Under the pieces are notes generated by a model. It made no database searches. It was not told the DNA's origin and saw only the letters and a program-made list of their open reading frames with translations. A stretch of DNA of 64,000 nt from Nepenthes gracilis (Eukaryota; Streptophyta; Magnoliopsida; Caryophyllales; Nepenthaceae), in NCBI GenBank assembly GCA_033239525.1, contig BSYO01000004.1:12686037-12750036 (forward strand). The letters run 5' to 3'. Positions 36,846-48,077 of the stretch are shown here, in pieces (position 1 is the first letter of the stretch; every line of letters starts with the position of its first letter). Position numbers and translations under genes: made by a program.

Positions 36846-38941
36846 TCAAGGGAGTGCCGCTCGGCTTCCTCCTCTTTGAGTCCCGTGGGCTCCTGAAGAT
36901 CCCGTCTGCTCTACCATAATTGCCTCCTCGGGCATAAGAGGTTCACCATCAGGCCCTGCTCGAGGAGGGCCAGGGAAAGGCCTGCCATCAACACCGTACA
37001 AGTCTTCCACGCTCAAGGCGCCGGCGTTCCTGGGATCGAGGACGGCTACAGGAAACCGCGGACGGATCAATCGCGCCACTCGGCGACACATGCGAACACC
37101 GTCCCGGAACTTGCCCTCCAACACAGGAGCCATCTCAGCAATCTGCACGGACGTCCTCAGCCTCTCCTCCTGGCGAAGGATCCGCTCCTGAAGGAGGCTC
37201 TGCCTAAGCCGCAGATCCTTGACAATACCCTCCAGGGAAGCAATCTTCTCCTTAGCTTCAGCCAGCTCCGCTTCTGCCCGTTGCGCAGCTTCACGAGCGG
37301 CCCTCGACGACTTCATTTCTAGACGGGACTGGGCAATCACTCCCACTAGTCCGTTAAGGCCGGCAATCAAACTCTGGAGCTGCAACAGAAAAGTTCATCA
37401 AAGCATGAACAGTGGAAAGCAAGGGAAGCAAGGAAGCAACAGGCTACCTTAGAAACAAGGGGGTCATCCCCTATGCCACGCTCCACGTGGGACTCGGACT
37501 CCTGTGGCTCGCTCCTAAGCCCCACAGGCGCCACCTCAGCCACAGACTCGTCAGCCACAAAAGGCGCTGGAAAGTCTGCCTCGAAATCAATGTCCCCAAG
37601 AAACTCGGGCAACCGCTCGGCCTCAACCACAGCAGGGCGCTCAAGAGGATCAGAGGGCGCGAACTCGTCAACACTCAAATCCACGACTTCCACCATCTCT
37701 CGGATCATTTCAGCCGACAGTCCCCTCTCAGAATCCATCGTGGCACTCCCGCCTCCTATGTCCTCAGAAGGGTGATCAATCCTGTCCGAGACTTCACCAG
37801 GTAGATAAACGGGAGCGCCGGGAGCAAAATCATCACAGGGGGGCTAGGCGTCCGAGAACCCCGTGGTCTGAGCAAGAACCTCCACGGGTGTAGTGAGGAG
37901 ATTAGCAGTGGAAGTGAAGGCGAGACCGTCAAATCCTGAGGGCCCCAGAAGAGAGGCTTCAGTCCTCATCCTCTTGATCAGAGGAACATCATCGTCATCG
38001 TCATCACAGGAGGACTGGGTGCCCGGAAGCTCTCTAATCCGCGCAACAGTTCTTGAGGGCTCAGACGAAATATCAGCAGCGGGAGTGAAGCCGAGACCCC
38101 CAGACCTCGAGGACTACGGAAAAGAGACAGTCCCCGACCTAGTGAGCAGAGGAGCAGCCACGTCATCATCGCTCACACCCTCAATATCAAAATCCTCATC
38201 ATCACTTGAGGAGCGCTCAGCAGTGGGTCCCTCGATCCTCGGTCTCTCCTTGGCTTTTACAGAAGGAGCTAGGCCGGGAGCCTCATCCCGCGGTCCCCAC
38301 TTGGCTGCCCTGAATTTATCAGCAGCTAGCCAGATGTTGCGCTTGTTCAAATGGAAGCTCCACAGATTGGTCAGCACTAAGTCTGTGTACGCCTTCACTT
38401 CCTCCCAGTCCTCCCTTGGAGGGTCAGAGCAATACTGGCTAGCCACCTTCCCCCACGTAGTAGGGATGGCCCAGTGCTCGTAGACGCTGAGAAAGAAGAA
38501 CTTGTCCTTCCACCGCCTCGTGCAATCTGGGTTGCCACCACACAGCGAAGAAAATTTCGGGCGGTGAGTCATTACAATCCAGTCAAGGTTCTGCGTAAAG
38601 CGGAACATCACCTTGACCGTAAGGGCATTCAAGAGATTTTCGTGACACCGGAAGAAGACGTACAAGGACACCAGATACCTCATCGCATTCGGCTGAAGCC
38701 TGGCAAGGGGCACGCCGAGCGCCCTCATAATGCCGTAGAGCTCCTCCGAAATGGAAAACCGTAACCCACCTTTGAGGTGGGCCTCATAAACGGTGATGAA
38801 GCCGTCCGAAGGGTACAGCGCCCTATCATGCGGCTCCGGGATCATCATGGCCATAGACTCAGGGATTTGATACTGAGCTCGGATCTCCGTGAGCTTGTCG
38901 AGCGTCACCGTGGAAGCAATGTTTCTCACTCTAGGCGCCAT
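36846..38941 (-). pseudogene. Spliced antisense gene of the LTR element, Transposase_28-like
   Basis: Starts at ATG 38941 (MAPRVRNIAS). Exon 1 is 38941-37448 (498 codons); a GT-AG intron of 69 bp (37447-37380) joins in phase 0 to exon 2, 37379-36846. Total 675 residues plus stop. Residues about 45-110 carry VYEAHLKGGLRFSISEELYG and ALGVPLARLQPNAMRYL, the plant Transposase_28-like ('putative gypsy type transposon') pattern; then WKDKFFFLSVYEHW and an acidic linker with SSSDDEDFDIEGVSDDD. Exon 2 is a long coiled coil (REAAQRAEAELAEAKEKIAS) and MCRRVARLIRPRFPV. Two in-frame TAG codons, 276 (38114-38116) and 366 (37844-37846), interrupt it; otherwise the frame is open. A TATA-like TATTTAAA lies about 92 bp upstream on this strand. 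Antisense extra ORFs are known in Tat-lineage Ty3 elements; their function is not established. Confidence 0.78.
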
Positions 38942-39031
38942 GAAAGCCAAAGAACAAAGGAGAAGACGAAGCTCGAACGAAGAAGAGAACGAAAAACAGG
39001 CACGAAGATGAAAAATCAGGGCAATGGGGCG

Positions 39032-39040
39032 TTTTAAATA
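39032..39040 (-). promoter_or_regulatory. TATA-like box of the antisense gene
   Basis: The minus strand reads GGGTTTATTTAAAACG about 92 bp before the ATG at 38941. It lies inside the element, not in the LTR, so the antisense gene could have its own promoter. Confidence 0.4.
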
Positions 39041-39302
39041 AACCCTGGAGTACGGAAAGGCGTACTCATTACCCTTGCCACGCGTCGACAGGCCATTCGC
39101 CTCAGAACTCCGGTGATCCCTCCTTCCCAAGGCGCCTGATAGCACATCAAATCAGCAAGATACGACATTTAATGCTCCAGCAGAAAAGCGAAACGACGGC
39201 CTAGAAGAGGTCCGGGGACGATCTCCCATCAAGCTCAACGCAATGCTCGCCGCCAGGGCACACGCTCTCGGACGGTCGACACACCCAGCAGGCTAGCGAC
39301 TT

Positions 39303-39348
39303 CATGCCAAACGACCGAGAGCTTCGGGTCCTTTGGCATGGGGGGCTA
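39303..39348 (+). promoter_or_regulatory. Hairpin plus polypurine tract at the 3' LTR
   Basis: CATGCCAAA (39303-39311) pairs with TTTGGCATG (39332-39340), followed by a GACC/GGTC inner stem (39313-39316 with 39327-39330). The 3' arm continues into GGGGGGCTA, the PPT, and the LTR starts at 39349. Confidence 0.8.
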
Positions 39349-40320
39349 TGTTGGGCCCCGATATGAGAGTCCATAAGACACTGCCCAAATAAGAGGCCCA
39401 GAGACACTCTCACAAGTTGAGGAGGTCAGATGGCCCAAGTAAGAAGCCCAAGGGCCGAGAGCCCAAGAAGTCTCGCGAAGTCTTAGAACTGCCCGAACGG
39501 CCAGGAAGAGACCCTCGGACTTCTCCCCAGAAGGCCCTCCAGGAGCTGCTTCATCTCACGGACTCACAAACACGCGAGGAACATCACAACTGGACGAGGA
39601 CCGCTCGTTCATGGCCGGGAATGCCAGCTAAGGCTACTTCGCCGGTTCCCAAGAAAGCCTGCAGTTACTGCCAATCGCCGTCTCAACAGGGCACGCCTAG
39701 TCAAATCAAGACTGATATTCAGATTCTGTACGCCTGATACACTCAGATGCTACAGCGGCGCCGTCCGCATGCCACTCCACGCAACGTCAGCAGCATTAAA
39801 GGGAGTTGGTGGACCAACTCCTCAACGGCCGGATGGACGCCACGTGTTTTCTCCCCAGCTGTCTGGCTTCTCCTATAAATACGCAGCAATGCCCCTTTCA
39901 AAGGGACAACGCTCAAGCCCAGACTTCGACCGGACACTCTCTCCCAAAACTAACTCCCCAAAGAAGAGTAAGAAGCTCCCAGCGAGCACAGTTCTCTAGG
40001 GGAGAAACACATAACGAGAGATAGGGAAGGGATTAATCATCACAACTGTACTTTGTAAAGCCTTCAACCCAAATAGTGAAGCACTTTTCAGGCCCCGAGC
40101 CTCGTGGTTTTTCCTCCCCATTCAAGAGGAGGTTTTCCACGTAAAACATCCAGTCTCAATCTTCATCTTGTGTCCAACACTTCAAATACTTGTGTTGCCT
40201 GGTAACCACGGATCGGACCGGACGCACCTCTGCATCTCTCGGTCCGATCAGATTCCGCGGATCCCACACCCCTTATCAACGAGCCAGGCTCAGAAAAATC
40301 CGCGGAACCAGAACGCAACA
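39349..40320 (+). repeat. 3' LTR of the element at 34183
   Basis: 972 bp, same length and ends as the 5' LTR with scattered substitutions. It is followed by the target duplication CTAAT. Confidence 0.95.
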
Positions 40321-40325
40321 CTAAT

Positions 40326-41434
40326 TTCTCCACAAATTCAGTATTTGTCTTAATATATGTGTTACGTTCAAAAACTTGTAACTCAAAAGCTAGGTCAGAA
40401 GCAACAAACCCAAAACCCAAATAAATAAAAAACTACAAATCACAGCGGGTATGAAATTTAACCACACTAACCCTATTTATTCTCCAAAATATATAATAAA
40501 ATATGGTCAAAGACTCAAATAAACTAATAAGGAAAGGCGTTGAATACATATTGAACAATTATGACATCAGATTTGAGCAAAACTAACCCATACATTAATT
40601 CTAAAATAACAATAGATTGTAATACTCGAGCATACAATAAATCTTCAATATAAATCCAGATACAACCAAATATAAAATCAAACACAAAATCCAAGTACGA
40701 ATATATAATAATTAACATTTTTAAATATCTTTCGTTTGAATCATACAAGTTTTCAAACTCTTTAATTTGAAAGAAGTTAGAAATATAATAAATTATAAAT
40801 TTAAAACTCAATAAGTATCAATATATTTATATATAATAAAACACGTAAGTCTATAAACTAGAATAAAGGAGCAAAAATGGTAACGTGTGAGTAAATTCAC
40901 TATATATAATGTGTCAAATATCTAAATGTGTTAAACATCCAATCAACCAAATTTCAAATATAATTTTGTATATAAAATTTGTAATCGCTATATAAATACC
41001 AAATAGTTTAAATGTACAAAATTGTCTAAAAACTTAAATATATAAATCTCACAAATCCAAAAGTCTTAAAATTTAAAATTCAAAGCATGAAAATCCGATA
41101 AATCTAAATATTAATCAAATCCTGTAATTCTCAAAAGTTAAATAATTTAAGTATCAAATCAGATGTAGGTAAAATATAAAAAATCTAAAACATACTAAAA
41201 GTTGATATTTATGGATCAAAAGAGTAATTTACAAAAAAAGTTACATATATATTCTCGATAGCTTTAACTCAAATTATTACCATTTAGACATATAGGCGGA
41301 TTGTTTATATATTACTTTCTATAGATGGAGACAAATATCAATTTTTATCACTTGTAGTAATAGGTATAATTCTTAGATATATCGAAATATATTAGGATAT
41401 TTAAATATATTATTATATTTAATTTTTTATAATA
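40326..41434. other. AT-rich spacer, no gene seen
   Basis: AT-rich sequence between two LTR insertions; short ORFs carry no motif. It may be old transposon sequence, but nothing specific is recognisable. Confidence 0.5.
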
Positions 41435-41439
41435 GTTTT

Positions 41440-42644
41440 TGATGCGTATCTGGATCCGCTTTCGAACAGATTCGGATTCGTCTGGATTGTGTGACTCGGC
41501 TCCATTCACTTAGTTTGAATCCTACACACCACTAAAACGAACAAGAGGTCAGCGGGTCGGCAGGAGGTTGTCTCACCGAAAATACTCCGACGCTCAAGTC
41601 AGTAAATCCTTCTAAGTAAGGAAGGTAACTAGAAAGTAAAAGAGAGAGAGTGTGAGAGGGTTTGGAGTGTCGGTCTGTTGAGAATGTGTGTTCTTACTTC
41701 CTGCTCGCAGAGAGCGTAAGAAAGCGACGTCCCGAAAGCGTGAAAGCTTTAGGGAATGAGTCTCAGAAGGCCAAAGAGATCTCCAAGAATCCGGAGGTCT
41801 CTGGTGGGATTGGAAGACGAGTGCTTGTGTGGAGAGAAAGAGGAGAGGAGCCTCTGTTCAAGCTCCTTAAGCGTTTGTGTGGAAGCCTGTAGAAAGTCCT
41901 TTGAGAAGCTCGCTTTCAGTGTTCTTAGGAAGATGAGTTACAGAGTGAGCCTGAGAGCTTCTGTTTTTGAGTGAGCTTGTGTGTATGCGAATGGGTATCT
42001 CAGAAAGCATGCAAGAGAGCGTTTAAGAGCGTATAAGAGTGTGTGATAGCATCTAAGAGTGTCTGAAAGTGTGTAAAAGCATGTAAGAGCATGTGTCTTC
42101 CAGAACGAAGACCTTAAGCTTTTATAAACAGCAGGAGAGCTTCCTTCTCTGGTAAGGTGGCGTGCTCCTTTTGGACTGACAATGGCGGCCTTCTCAGAGT
42201 TGGTGGCCTGACATCGTGATTTGATGAATCCTCTTTCTGTTGTACAGTGCAACGGATCTTCAGACTGTCTCATACTTTTGTAACCATTTTGTTGGCCCTG
42301 AGATCATTGCCGCTTTTTTTTTGGAGAAGATCAGCTTTTAGGAGGACACGTGGCCATGAGAAGACCGTTGCTTTTTGTGCACGTGTTTGCCTGCCAGATT
42401 GGGCCTAGGCCGTAGCAGGTTTAAAGCTTTTTTGGGCCTGCCGCTACAGTGCATCCGGTCAATGCTCGAGTTGACCATTCGAACGCGAGTTAGCCGTCTG
42501 CTGAAGTCTAGACGGTCAACGCTGACGTTGATCGTCTTGGGTCTTTCAGGATTTGGGCCTTTGTGTCCTGTTCGGCCGTTTTTGAGTTGACCGTCTTGGG
42601 CCCCCGTTGACTTTGAATCAGCCCATATTCTGGTATACCCATCA
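41440..42644 (-). mobile_element. Solo LTR of family A
   Basis: 1,205 bp; on its own strand it starts TGATGGGTATACC and ends TACGCATCA. A perfect target duplication GTTTT flanks it (41435-41439 and 42645-42649), so it arose by recombination between the two LTRs of one insertion. It shares ACTTGAGCGTCGGAGTATTTTCGG and TTTTAGTGGTGTG with 6386-7453. The ORFs across 41662-42273 are incidental. Confidence 0.92.
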
Positions 42645-42649
42645 GTTTT

Positions 42650-43242
42650 TAATAAAATATTAATTTGGGAGATTCTATAATAAATATTTAAGACTTTTTC
42701 TCTTTATAGAAAATAAGTATAACTATAAAATTTTTTACCCTATAAAAAGCATAAATATCAAAATAAATAACAAATGAAGTTTAGATCAAAAAAATATGCA
42801 TGGATTATCACATGTAATGTCTAAATGCAAGATTTTATGATTTTTTCACAAATATATATATAATAATAATAATAATTCAAATATTTACTTATTTTATACC
42901 CATCGGATAAAATCCTCAAATATTTGATAAAATTGATGCAAAACCTCAAAACATTTGATGAAAACCATATACATGCAATAATATTTAAAATCGAAAAGTA
43001 AAAGTAGCATGCATGTACTATAAAAAATAAAATGTAAACAAAGCTCGAAAGAATTTGAAGTAAACTAAAGATTAAATTTAAAAATATTTACATTAATTTT
43101 TTAATCTAATTAATTTGATAAAATAAAATTTGAAAATCCAATCCCTTACCTGTCTCTCCCATTTCCTCTCATTTCCCATGAACTTGGTCAAAAACATTAT
43201 AAGTGATACTTTTATAAATAAATCAATGCATGAACGTCAGTT
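42650..43242. other. AT-rich spacer, no gene seen
   Basis: AT-rich, with an (AAT)n tract near 42861. No recognisable gene or transposon. Confidence 0.55.
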
Positions 43243-43247
43243 AAATA

Positions 43248-44010
43248 TGTTGGGTTATGGGTCACTCCCGTGTGGGCCCATACCCACTTGATGTGGCGGG
43301 TGAAGGTGCATATCTTCACCGCATGGAGAAAGATCAAGTTAATCTCGCTAGACGCTCGAGCGGATTTTCCAGTATGGCTGCCGCTCGCCGTGCGCTCGAG
43401 AGGCGCTCGAGTGGATTTTCCAGAATGTGCCCGCTCGCCGTGCGCTCGCTAGGAGCTCTAGCGGATTTTCCAGAGTGTGCCCCGTTCGCTGGGTGCTCGA
43501 GCTGGGGCCGGCGCTCGCCGCGTGCTCGACAGCCGCTTGAGCGGGCGCTGGTTATATAAAACGCCGCCTTTTCGTTTTTAGGGTTATGCAATCCATTTGA
43601 GCGCCGTTCCAGAGAAGAAAAAAGAGAGAAAAGAGAGAGAAGAAGAAGAGGAAGAATTGAGCCTCCGTTCGGGTTTTCAATCAATTTCCAGTCTTCGACA
43701 ATCCCACGTACGAGACTCTTTCTGCTGTGAAGAACGTCTATCGGGTTCCATCTCTACTCTTATTCCTTCTACTTCTTGTACGGGCTGTCCACAGTTAGTT
43801 GATATTGTTTTTGTGATTTGGAGTTTGTATAACCGATCAACTGCTGATAGTGAAAATTTTAGACTCTGTGTCCCGTGATTTTTCTCCCTCGTTTCATAGG
43901 GAGTTTTTCACGTAAAAATTACGTCTTTATTGATCGTGATTGTTTATTGTGTGCTTGGTATAGTCTATCACGTATTTTCTCACGGTTCAAACAAGCTTTT
44001 AAATCTAACA
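43248..44010 (+). repeat. Copia 5' LTR
   Basis: Starts TGTTGGGTTATGGGTCACTCC, ends AAATCTAACA. A minisatellite at 43349-43530 is built of CGCTCGAGCGGATTTTCCAG and CCGCTCGCCGTGCGCT modules. GTTATATAAAACGCC near 43550 is the likely TATA box. A TTTTTCACGTAAAA motif lies near 43906. Confidence 0.95.
43349..43530 (+). repeat. CTCGAG-rich minisatellite in the copia U3
   Basis: About three units of roughly 53 bp with GCTCGAG(C/T)GGATTTTCCAG. The matching tract in the 3' LTR (48177-48365) has a different arrangement: one internal part is lost and another gained. Confidence 0.8.
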
Positions 44011-44025
44011 AGTGGTATCAGAGAT
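44011..44025 (+). promoter_or_regulatory. Primer-binding site, initiator-Met tRNA
   Basis: AGTGGTATCAGAGAT follows the 5' LTR directly; TGGTATCAGAG is the standard plant initiator-Met complement. Confidence 0.95.
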
Positions 44026-44062
44026 ATTGGTTCGTGTTGGGTATTGTGACTTGTTTGAATCG

Positions 44063-44907
44063 ATGGCATCTTCGTCGTCAAAGAATCTGCCGTTTGGCAT
44101 TGAGCAATTCAACGGGCAGGGGAACTTCATTCTCTGGCAAGAGAGGATGAAGAACATTCTGACGAGAGAAAGGACAGTGAAGACGTTGAAGAAGAAGGAT
44201 GAAAAGTCTGAAAAATGACCGACGAAGAATGGCAAGATAAGAGAGATCTTACAAACTGCACTATTAAGCTGTGCCTGGTGGACAACACTCTCCAAGAAAT
44301 TATTAGTTTAACTGATCCGGCGGAGATCTGGGAGAAGTTAGAGAGCCGTTACAAGTCCAAATCTTTAACAACCAGACTGCACGTAAAGAAGCAGTTTTAT
44401 GGCTTACGGTTATCAGAAGGAGGGAGCATTGAGAAGCACTTGGATGAATTTAACCGGATATTGACGCAGATGTCTGCTCTTGATGAGAAAATCAAGTAGA
44501 AGGACAAGGCACTGGTTCTACTGGCCTCTCTGCCGGCCACTTATGATCACATCGTCACAACTTTGCTGTTCGGCAAGGATACCTTAAAGTTGGACGAAGT
44601 TATTGCTTCTCTGCTTATGAACGAGTCCAGACGGTCATAAGGGACATCATCGTCTTCTCATTCTGAGGTGCTAGTGACTGAATTCAGGGAAAGAAGTAAA
44701 GGTCGCCACCAGAAATCAGGAGAAAAAGGACGCAGTAAGTCACGGTCCAGATATCAAAACCTAGAGTGCCATCACTGTGGCAAAAAGGGCCACATCAAGA
44801 AGCACTGCTACAAATGGAAGCGTGAGAATGCTGAAGTTAGTGAGAAAAAGACTGACAAGACTCGGGAGGAAGAAAGAGCTACTATTGTTACCGGGACTGA
44901 TCTTTAG
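44063..44907 (+). pseudogene. Copia gag, broken
   Basis: Starts MASSSSKNLPFGIEQFNGQG at 44063. A one-base slip near an A-run (about 44208) changes frame; MTDEEWQDKRDLTNC then continues into the UBN2-type capsid (LTTRLHVKKQFYGLRL). TAG at about 44497 replaces a Glu codon of the sister copy, TAA at about 44638 replaces a Gln codon. The zinc knuckle CHHCGKKGHIKKHC (CX2CX4HX4C) lies at about 44769-44810. TAG at 44905 ends the frame; in copia elements gag and pol are normally one ORF. Confidence 0.92.
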
Positions 44908-44933
44908 TTGGTATGCCAAGAGGATGAGGTGGT

Positions 44934-47900
44934 AATCTGGCTGATCTTGAGACAAGTTGGGTGGTGGATAGTGGTGCTTCACTTCATGTCACGTCACGGA
45001 AGGAGTTCTTCACATCATACACTCCTGGCGATTTTGGAGTGTTGAAAATGGGCAATGAAACTATGTCCCGTATTGCTGGTTATGGTGATGTGTGTCTCAC
45101 CATAGGTAATGGAACCAAGTTGCTGTTGATGGACGTTAGATATGTTCCGGATGTTCGACTGAATCTAATCTCGGCTGGTAAGCTTGATGATGAGGGCTTT
45201 TGTAGCACCTTCTGCGCAGGAGCATGGAAGTTGACTAGAGGGTCTCTAGTTGTGGCTCGGGGCAGAAAAGTTTTCAATTTGTATGCGTTGCAAGCCTCGA
45301 TTACAGTGGGAAATGTGCATGTTGCTAGAGATGATGAGCTTTCAGATTTGTGGCACCGTCGGTTGAGTCACATGGGTGAGAAGGGCTTGAACTGTTTAGC
45401 GAAGAAAAATTATCTTCGGGGTGTAAAAATAGCTCAACTGAAGACTTGCTCTCATTGCATGGCTGGAAAGCAACGACGGATCTCATTCAACGGCAATTCA
45501 TCTACAAGGAAGACTGATCTTCTTGAATTGATTCACACTGACATTTGTTGCCCATTCAAGGTGAAGACTCTTGGAGGAGCACTCTACTTCATCACATTTA
45601 TCGATGACTATTCTCAAAAAGTATGGGTGTATCCGCTGAAATCGAAGGATCAAGCTCTTTTGTTCTTCAAGTATTTTCATGCTTTGGTTGAGAGACAAAC
45701 GGGGAAGAAACTAAAATGCATCCGAAATGACAATGGTGGGGAGTACATCGGATCGTTTGATGAGTATTGTCGTTCTCATGGAATTCGTCATCAAAAGATT
45801 CCACCGAAGGTACTTCAACTGAATGGGGTAGCCGAACGGATGAATGAGACTTTGATGGAGAGGGTCCGATGTGTGCTTTCGGAGGCGAAGCTCCCTGGAT
45901 TGTTTTGGGGGGAAGCCTTGAGGGCTGTGGCTCATGTCATCAACTTGTCACCACACGGTACCTTGAACGGTGAAGTGCCTGAAAAGATATGGACCGGAAA
46001 AGATGTATCCTACGATCACTTGCGCGTGTTCGGATGCAAGGTCTTTGTTCACGGTCCCAAAGATGAAAGGACCAAGCTGGAGTCAAAGACCAGACAGTGC
46101 ATATTTCTTGGTTACGGGAAAGATGAGTTTGGGTATCGACTGTATGATCCAATTGAGAAGAAGTTGGTTCGATCTAGGGATGTCGTGTTTGTTGAGAACG
46201 AGACTATAGAGGATATCGACAAAGATTCAGAATTTGTCTCCAAGAATGATGACAGCCGGGTACGTGATTCAGATCTTCTGCCGACACCCGTTCGTCAGTA
46301 GAATGAAAGTCAAGGCAATGCTAAAGATGAAGAAGAACACGTGACTGCAGTGCCCAAGAGTGATGAGGATGAGGCTATTCCTCCTGACACTGCAGAGGCT
46401 ATTGAGCCTGTTCTACTCCGACGATCCACGAGAGATCGAAGACCCCCTACTCGCCCGTCAGCCGAGGAGTATGTGTTATTCACAGACGGAGGAGAGCCCG
46501 AATGCTTCAAGGAAGCTATGGAGGATGAACACAAGGCGGAGTGGATGGAAGCTATGCAAGAAGAGATGGCATCGCTGCATGAAAATCACACATTTGAGTT
46601 GACAAGGCTGCCAAAGGAAAGAAGAGCATTGAAGAATAAGTGGGTCTTCAGATTAAAGACAGATGAAAACAGCTCACAACCGAGGTACAAAGCGAGACTG
46701 GTTGTGAAGGGCTTCAATCAACGAAAGGGTATTGATTTTGACGAGATATTTACACTTGTGGTAAAGATGTCTTCCATTCGAGTGGTGCTTGGGTTGGCTG
46801 CTGTTCTTGACCTAGAGGTAGAACAGATGGATATGCGGATAGCGTTTCTTCACGGTGACCTTGAAGAAGAAATCTACATGGAGCAACCGGAGGGATTCCT
46901 TGTCAAGGGGAAGGAAAACTTAGTGTATCATCTCAAGAAGAGTTTGTATGGCTTAAAACAAGCACCAAGGTAATGGTACAGGAAGTTTGAATCTGTCATG
47001 GTCAATCAGGACTATTAGAAAACGACCTCGGATCATTGTGTTTTTGTTCAGACTTTCTCAGAGAATGATTTTGTTATTCTTTTGCTTTATGTGGATGATA
47101 TGCTGATTGTTGGGCGTAATACTTCTCGGATTACGGAGTTAAAGCGACAACTTGGGAAATCCTTTGCTATGAAGGATTTGGGACCGGCGAAGCAAATTCT
47201 GGGAATTAGAATTTTTCACGACCGCAAATCAAGAAAGCTATGGATGCCACAAGAGAGCTACGTGGAGAAAGTGCTTCAATGCTTCAACATGGAAAAGGCA
47301 AAAACAGTGAGCACACCACTGGCCAATCACTTCAAGCTAAGTACTTGTCAATGTCCCTCTACTGAAGATGAAAAGGCACGTATGAAAGGTATACCCTACT
47401 CTTCAGCCGTAAGTAGCCTAATGTATGCCATCGTGTGTACAAGACCGGATATAGCTTATGCTGTTGGAGTTGTCAGTCGATTCTTGTCAAATCTTGGTAA
47501 GGAGCATTGGTCCGCTGTAAAATGGATTCTAAAGTATCTTCGAGGAACTTCTAAACAGTGTTTGTGCTTTGGAAGCAATGAGCCCCTGCTGGTTGGATAT
47601 ATTGATGCAGATATGGCGGGTGATGTCAACTCACGGAAGTCTACTTCGGGATATTTAGTCATGTTTGCAGGAGGAGCTGTTTCCTGGCAATCGAGATTGT
47701 AGAGATGTGTTGCTCTCTCCACTACTGAAACGGAATTCATTGCTATTATGGAGGCAAGCAAGGAGATGCTATGGATGAAGAAATTCATTCGGGAACTTGG
47801 TCTCAAGCAGAAACGGTATGTGTTGTTTTGTGACAGTCAAAGTGCAATCCATCTTAACAAGAACTCATCTTTTCACGCCAAATCAAAGCACATTGATGTG

Positions 47901-48068
47901 AGGTATCAATGGGTGCGGAATGTTATTGACACGGGTTCATTGGTGTTGGAAAAGATCGAGACCAAGGAGAATGGATCAGATATGATGACCAAGACATTAC
48001 AAAAGGGGAAGCTTGCAACTTGCTGTGCTATCGCCGGGATGACAATGTATGGCCCCACACAGTCGTGA
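44934..48068 (+). pseudogene. Copia pol (protease, integrase, RT, RNase H), broken by stops
   Basis: A frameshift near 44930 precedes the protease WVVDSGASLHVTS. Next come the pre-integrase LWHRRLSHMGEKGL, an integrase with the D-D-E set (IHTDIC, RNDNGGEY, GVAERMNE), then after TAG 46299-46301 the RT with MDMRIAFLHGDL and LLYVDDMLIVG (about 47080), and RNase H with D, E, D, D in DADMAGD, TTETEF, CDSQSAIHL and HIDVRYQWVR. Stops after QAPR (about 46971), at about 47019 and after QSRL (about 47700) interrupt one otherwise continuous frame to 48068. Catalytic residues are all present, so the domains were under selection until recently. Confidence 0.95.
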
Positions 48069-48077
48069 GGGGAAGTT

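Larger units (their letters stand above)
34183..40320 (+). mobile_element. Non-autonomous Ty3-like LTR element with antisense gene
   Basis: 6,138 bp with two 972-bp LTRs and a perfect 5-bp target duplication CTAAT (34178-34182 and 40321-40325). The primer-binding site follows the 5' LTR and a polypurine tract precedes the 3' LTR. The internal 4.2 kb holds, in order, a gag remnant without capsid, a 57-bp tandem repeat, and on the other strand a spliced two-exon gene. There is no protease, RT, RNase H or integrase, so it must be mobilised in trans. The LTRs differ by only a few per cent, so the insertion is fairly young. Confidence 0.95.

Noticed and set aside
41662..42590. ORFs of 70-110 codons in the family A solo LTR
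   Set aside because: They lie wholly within a non-coding LTR and are not conserved in the copy at 6386-7453.
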